NCBI RefSeq assembly: GCF_001436555.1
Contig: NZ_AYZR01000008.1
Location: 494,753 to 558,752 of the forward strand
Source of the DNA: Lentilactobacillus senioris DSM 24302 = JCM 17472
Lineage (GTDB): Bacteria; Bacillota; Bacilli; Lactobacillales; Lactobacillaceae
Direction of reading: 5' to 3'
DNA length: 64,000 bases
Of the stretch, positions 62,889-64,000 are shown one piece after another. Below the pieces are notes generated by a model. It searched no databases and was not told where the DNA came from. It saw nothing but the letters and a program-made list of their open reading frames with translations. Every line of letters begins with the position of its first letter. The stretch's first letter is position 1. The position numbers and the translations under genes were made by a program.

Positions 62889-64000
62889 TTAATTCTTTTC
62901 TTCATGATAATAAACTTCACGAGGTTTTGAGCCGTGTTGCTCAGAAATATAATGGTGTCGTTCTAGTGCATCAATGATGTTGGCAGCCCGGTTATAGCCA
63001 ATTGAAAATAACCGTTGTAGTTTCGAAGTAGAAATAGTGTCTTCATTGCTAATATACTTCAATACTTCTGGCATTAACTCGTCTTCATTATGACTTTCTA
63101 CTACCTGTTTTAATGAATCGGGAGTAAATAGGTATTTAGGCTTACCTTGCTGTTTTACAAAGTCCACTACGTTTTCTAATTCTTCGTTAGTTACATATGC
63201 CCCTTGAAGTCGAATAGGTTGCGGTGCTCCGTTACCTAGGTATAGCATATCTCCTTTTCCAAGTAGTGACTCTGCGCCACCGGTATCAATAATGGTACGA
63301 GAATCCACTTGACTAGAAACCATAAAGGCGATTCTCGTTGGAATATTATTTTTAATTGTTCCAGTAACAATGTCTACACTTGGTCGTTGAGTAGCCACAA
63401 TTAAGTGAATACCAGCAGCTCTAGCTTTTTGGGTAATTCTCACAATATAATCCTGAATTTCACTAGAAGCCACCATCATCAAATCAGCTAATTCATCAAT
63501 AATAACCAAAATGTATGGCATCTTTAATCCATACTCTTCTCGTTCCTCAGCTTTATCGTTAAATTGCTCAATATTTCTAACACCAGCGGCCGATAATTTT
63601 TCATATCGTTCGTCCATTTCCTTGGTTACCCATTTCAAGGCAGCAGCAGCCTCTTGTGGGTCCGAAATAACTGGTGACAACAAGTGTGGAATTTCATCAT
63701 ATGGTGCTAATTCAACCGCCTTAGGATCAATCAATAATAGTTTGACCTCGGCTGGGTTTGCCTTATACAAAATGGATACCAGTAAACTATTGATAAAGAC
63801 ACTCTTCCCAGATCCAGTTGCTCCGGCAATTAAACCATGTGGCATTTTTCTAATGTCTGTAACTTGTGGCCGGCCAGAAATATCTACCCCAACTGCAGTT
63901 GTTAGAGGCGACTTTTTCTCTGCAAACTTAGGAGTATCGATAATTTCAGAAAGCATTACTGGTCGTGGATTTTTATTAGGAATTTCAATTCCTACTGTAG
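62889..64000 (-). CDS. ftsK: DNA translocase FtsK/SpoIIIE (N-terminus cut by window edge)
   Basis: Pumps chromosome DNA through the septum. The visible 370 residues include EIPNKNPRPVMLSEI at the edge, Walker A GATGSGKSV, Walker B IDELADLMM, and the gamma winged helix (VLKYISNEDTISTSKLQ, SIGYNRAANIIDALE). The membrane and linker domains lie right of the window. Confidence 0.95.
   Translation of the reverse strand, partial: TVGIEIPNKNPRPVMLSEIIDTPKFAEKKSPLTTAVGVDISGRPQVTDIRKMPHGLIAGATGSGKSVFINSLLVSILYKANPAEVKLLLIDPKAVELAPYDEIPHLLSPVISDPQEAAAALKWVTKEMDERYEKLSAAGVRNIEQFNDKAEEREEYGLKMPYILVIIDELADLMMVASSEIQDYIVRITQKARAAGIHLIVATQRPSVDIVTGTIKNNIPTRIAFMVSSQVDSRTIIDTGGAESLLGKGDMLYLGNGAPQPIRLQGAYVTNEELENVVDFVKQQGKPKYLFTPDSLKQVVESHNEDELMPEVLKYISNEDTISTSKLQRLFSIGYNRAANIIDALERHHYISEQHGSKPREVYYHEEKN

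Noticed and set aside
1-64000. CRISPR array, complete prophage, defence island or toxin-antitoxin operon
   Set aside because: No regular spaced repeats, no phage structural genes and no recognisable defence genes; the window is core genome.

Overview
The window is a low-GC Gram-positive chromosome segment from a member of the Lactobacillaceae. I infer this from protein similarity I can recognise, the Firmicutes-type gene order, strong GGAGG ribosome sites, a Phe T-box, L20 and L21 leaders, GlnR control of glnA, the Prp/L27 processing pair and lactobacillus-type small proteins (DUF3042, YqgQ). A heterofermentative genus is possible, but the sequence does not settle it. Almost everything is core genome. 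Nearly all genes lie on the minus strand. The exceptions are a YolD-like gene, a DUF3042 gene, a YfhO-type membrane protein, an acylphosphatase, a lipoprotein YidC and an alcohol dehydrogenase.

Layout by region. 1-7.9 kb: prkC (cut by the window edge), prpC, rsmB, fmt, priA and coaBC. 8-11.5 kb: rpoZ and gmk, then a divergent LexA-box-controlled YolD-like gene converging on recN, then argR. 11.5-16.6 kb: tlyA, ispA, xseB, xseA, folD, nusB and an Asp23 protein. 16.6-18.5 kb: efp, rpmA, prp and rplU with its leader. 18.5-19.1 kb: the only sparse stretch, holding a small membrane-peptide gene with its own promoter and terminator, an unexplained inverted-repeat region and tRNA-Arg(UCU). 19.1-24.4 kb: a dimeric dUTPase-like gene, two unrecognised genes, glnA, glnR with its operator, and miaA. 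24.5-30 kb: DUF3042, a rhodanese without its cysteine, glcK, yqgQ, a rhomboid protease, 5-FCL, rpmG and a class B PBP.

30-41 kb: yfhO, a HesB-like protein, greA, udk, mltG, pheT and pheS under a T-box, an HxlR regulator, an HD protein and a TrmH-type methylase. 41-46 kb: acylphosphatase, yidC, a two-component system and adhP. 46-52.3 kb: rpmF, yceD, tmcAL, a methyltransferase, rsfS, yqeK, nadD, yhbY, yqeH and yqeG, a ribosome-assembly and NAD cluster. 52.4-60.6 kb: rplT, rpmI, infC with the L20 leader, dnaI, dnaB, nrdR, coaE, mutM and polA. 60.7-64 kb: a BI-1 family protein, murC and ftsK (cut by the window edge).

The genes join translation (ribosomal proteins, IF3, EF-P, tRNA and rRNA modification), replication and repair (PriA, DnaI/DnaB, PolA, MutM, RecN, XseAB), envelope growth (PrkC/PrpC, PBP, MltG, MurC, FtsK, YidC) and cofactor supply (CoaBC, CoaE, FolD, NadD). 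I found no CRISPR array, transposase or complete prophage. No clearly new multi-gene system is evident. The best leads are the SOS-boxed stand-alone YolD-like gene, the 38-residue membrane-peptide gene next to rplU, the unrecognised gene pair upstream of the dUTPase-like gene, and several enzymes that have lost a normally catalytic cysteine. Many start codons are not ATG (TTG, GTG and one probable ATT), so I re-set starts by ribosome site where this was clear.
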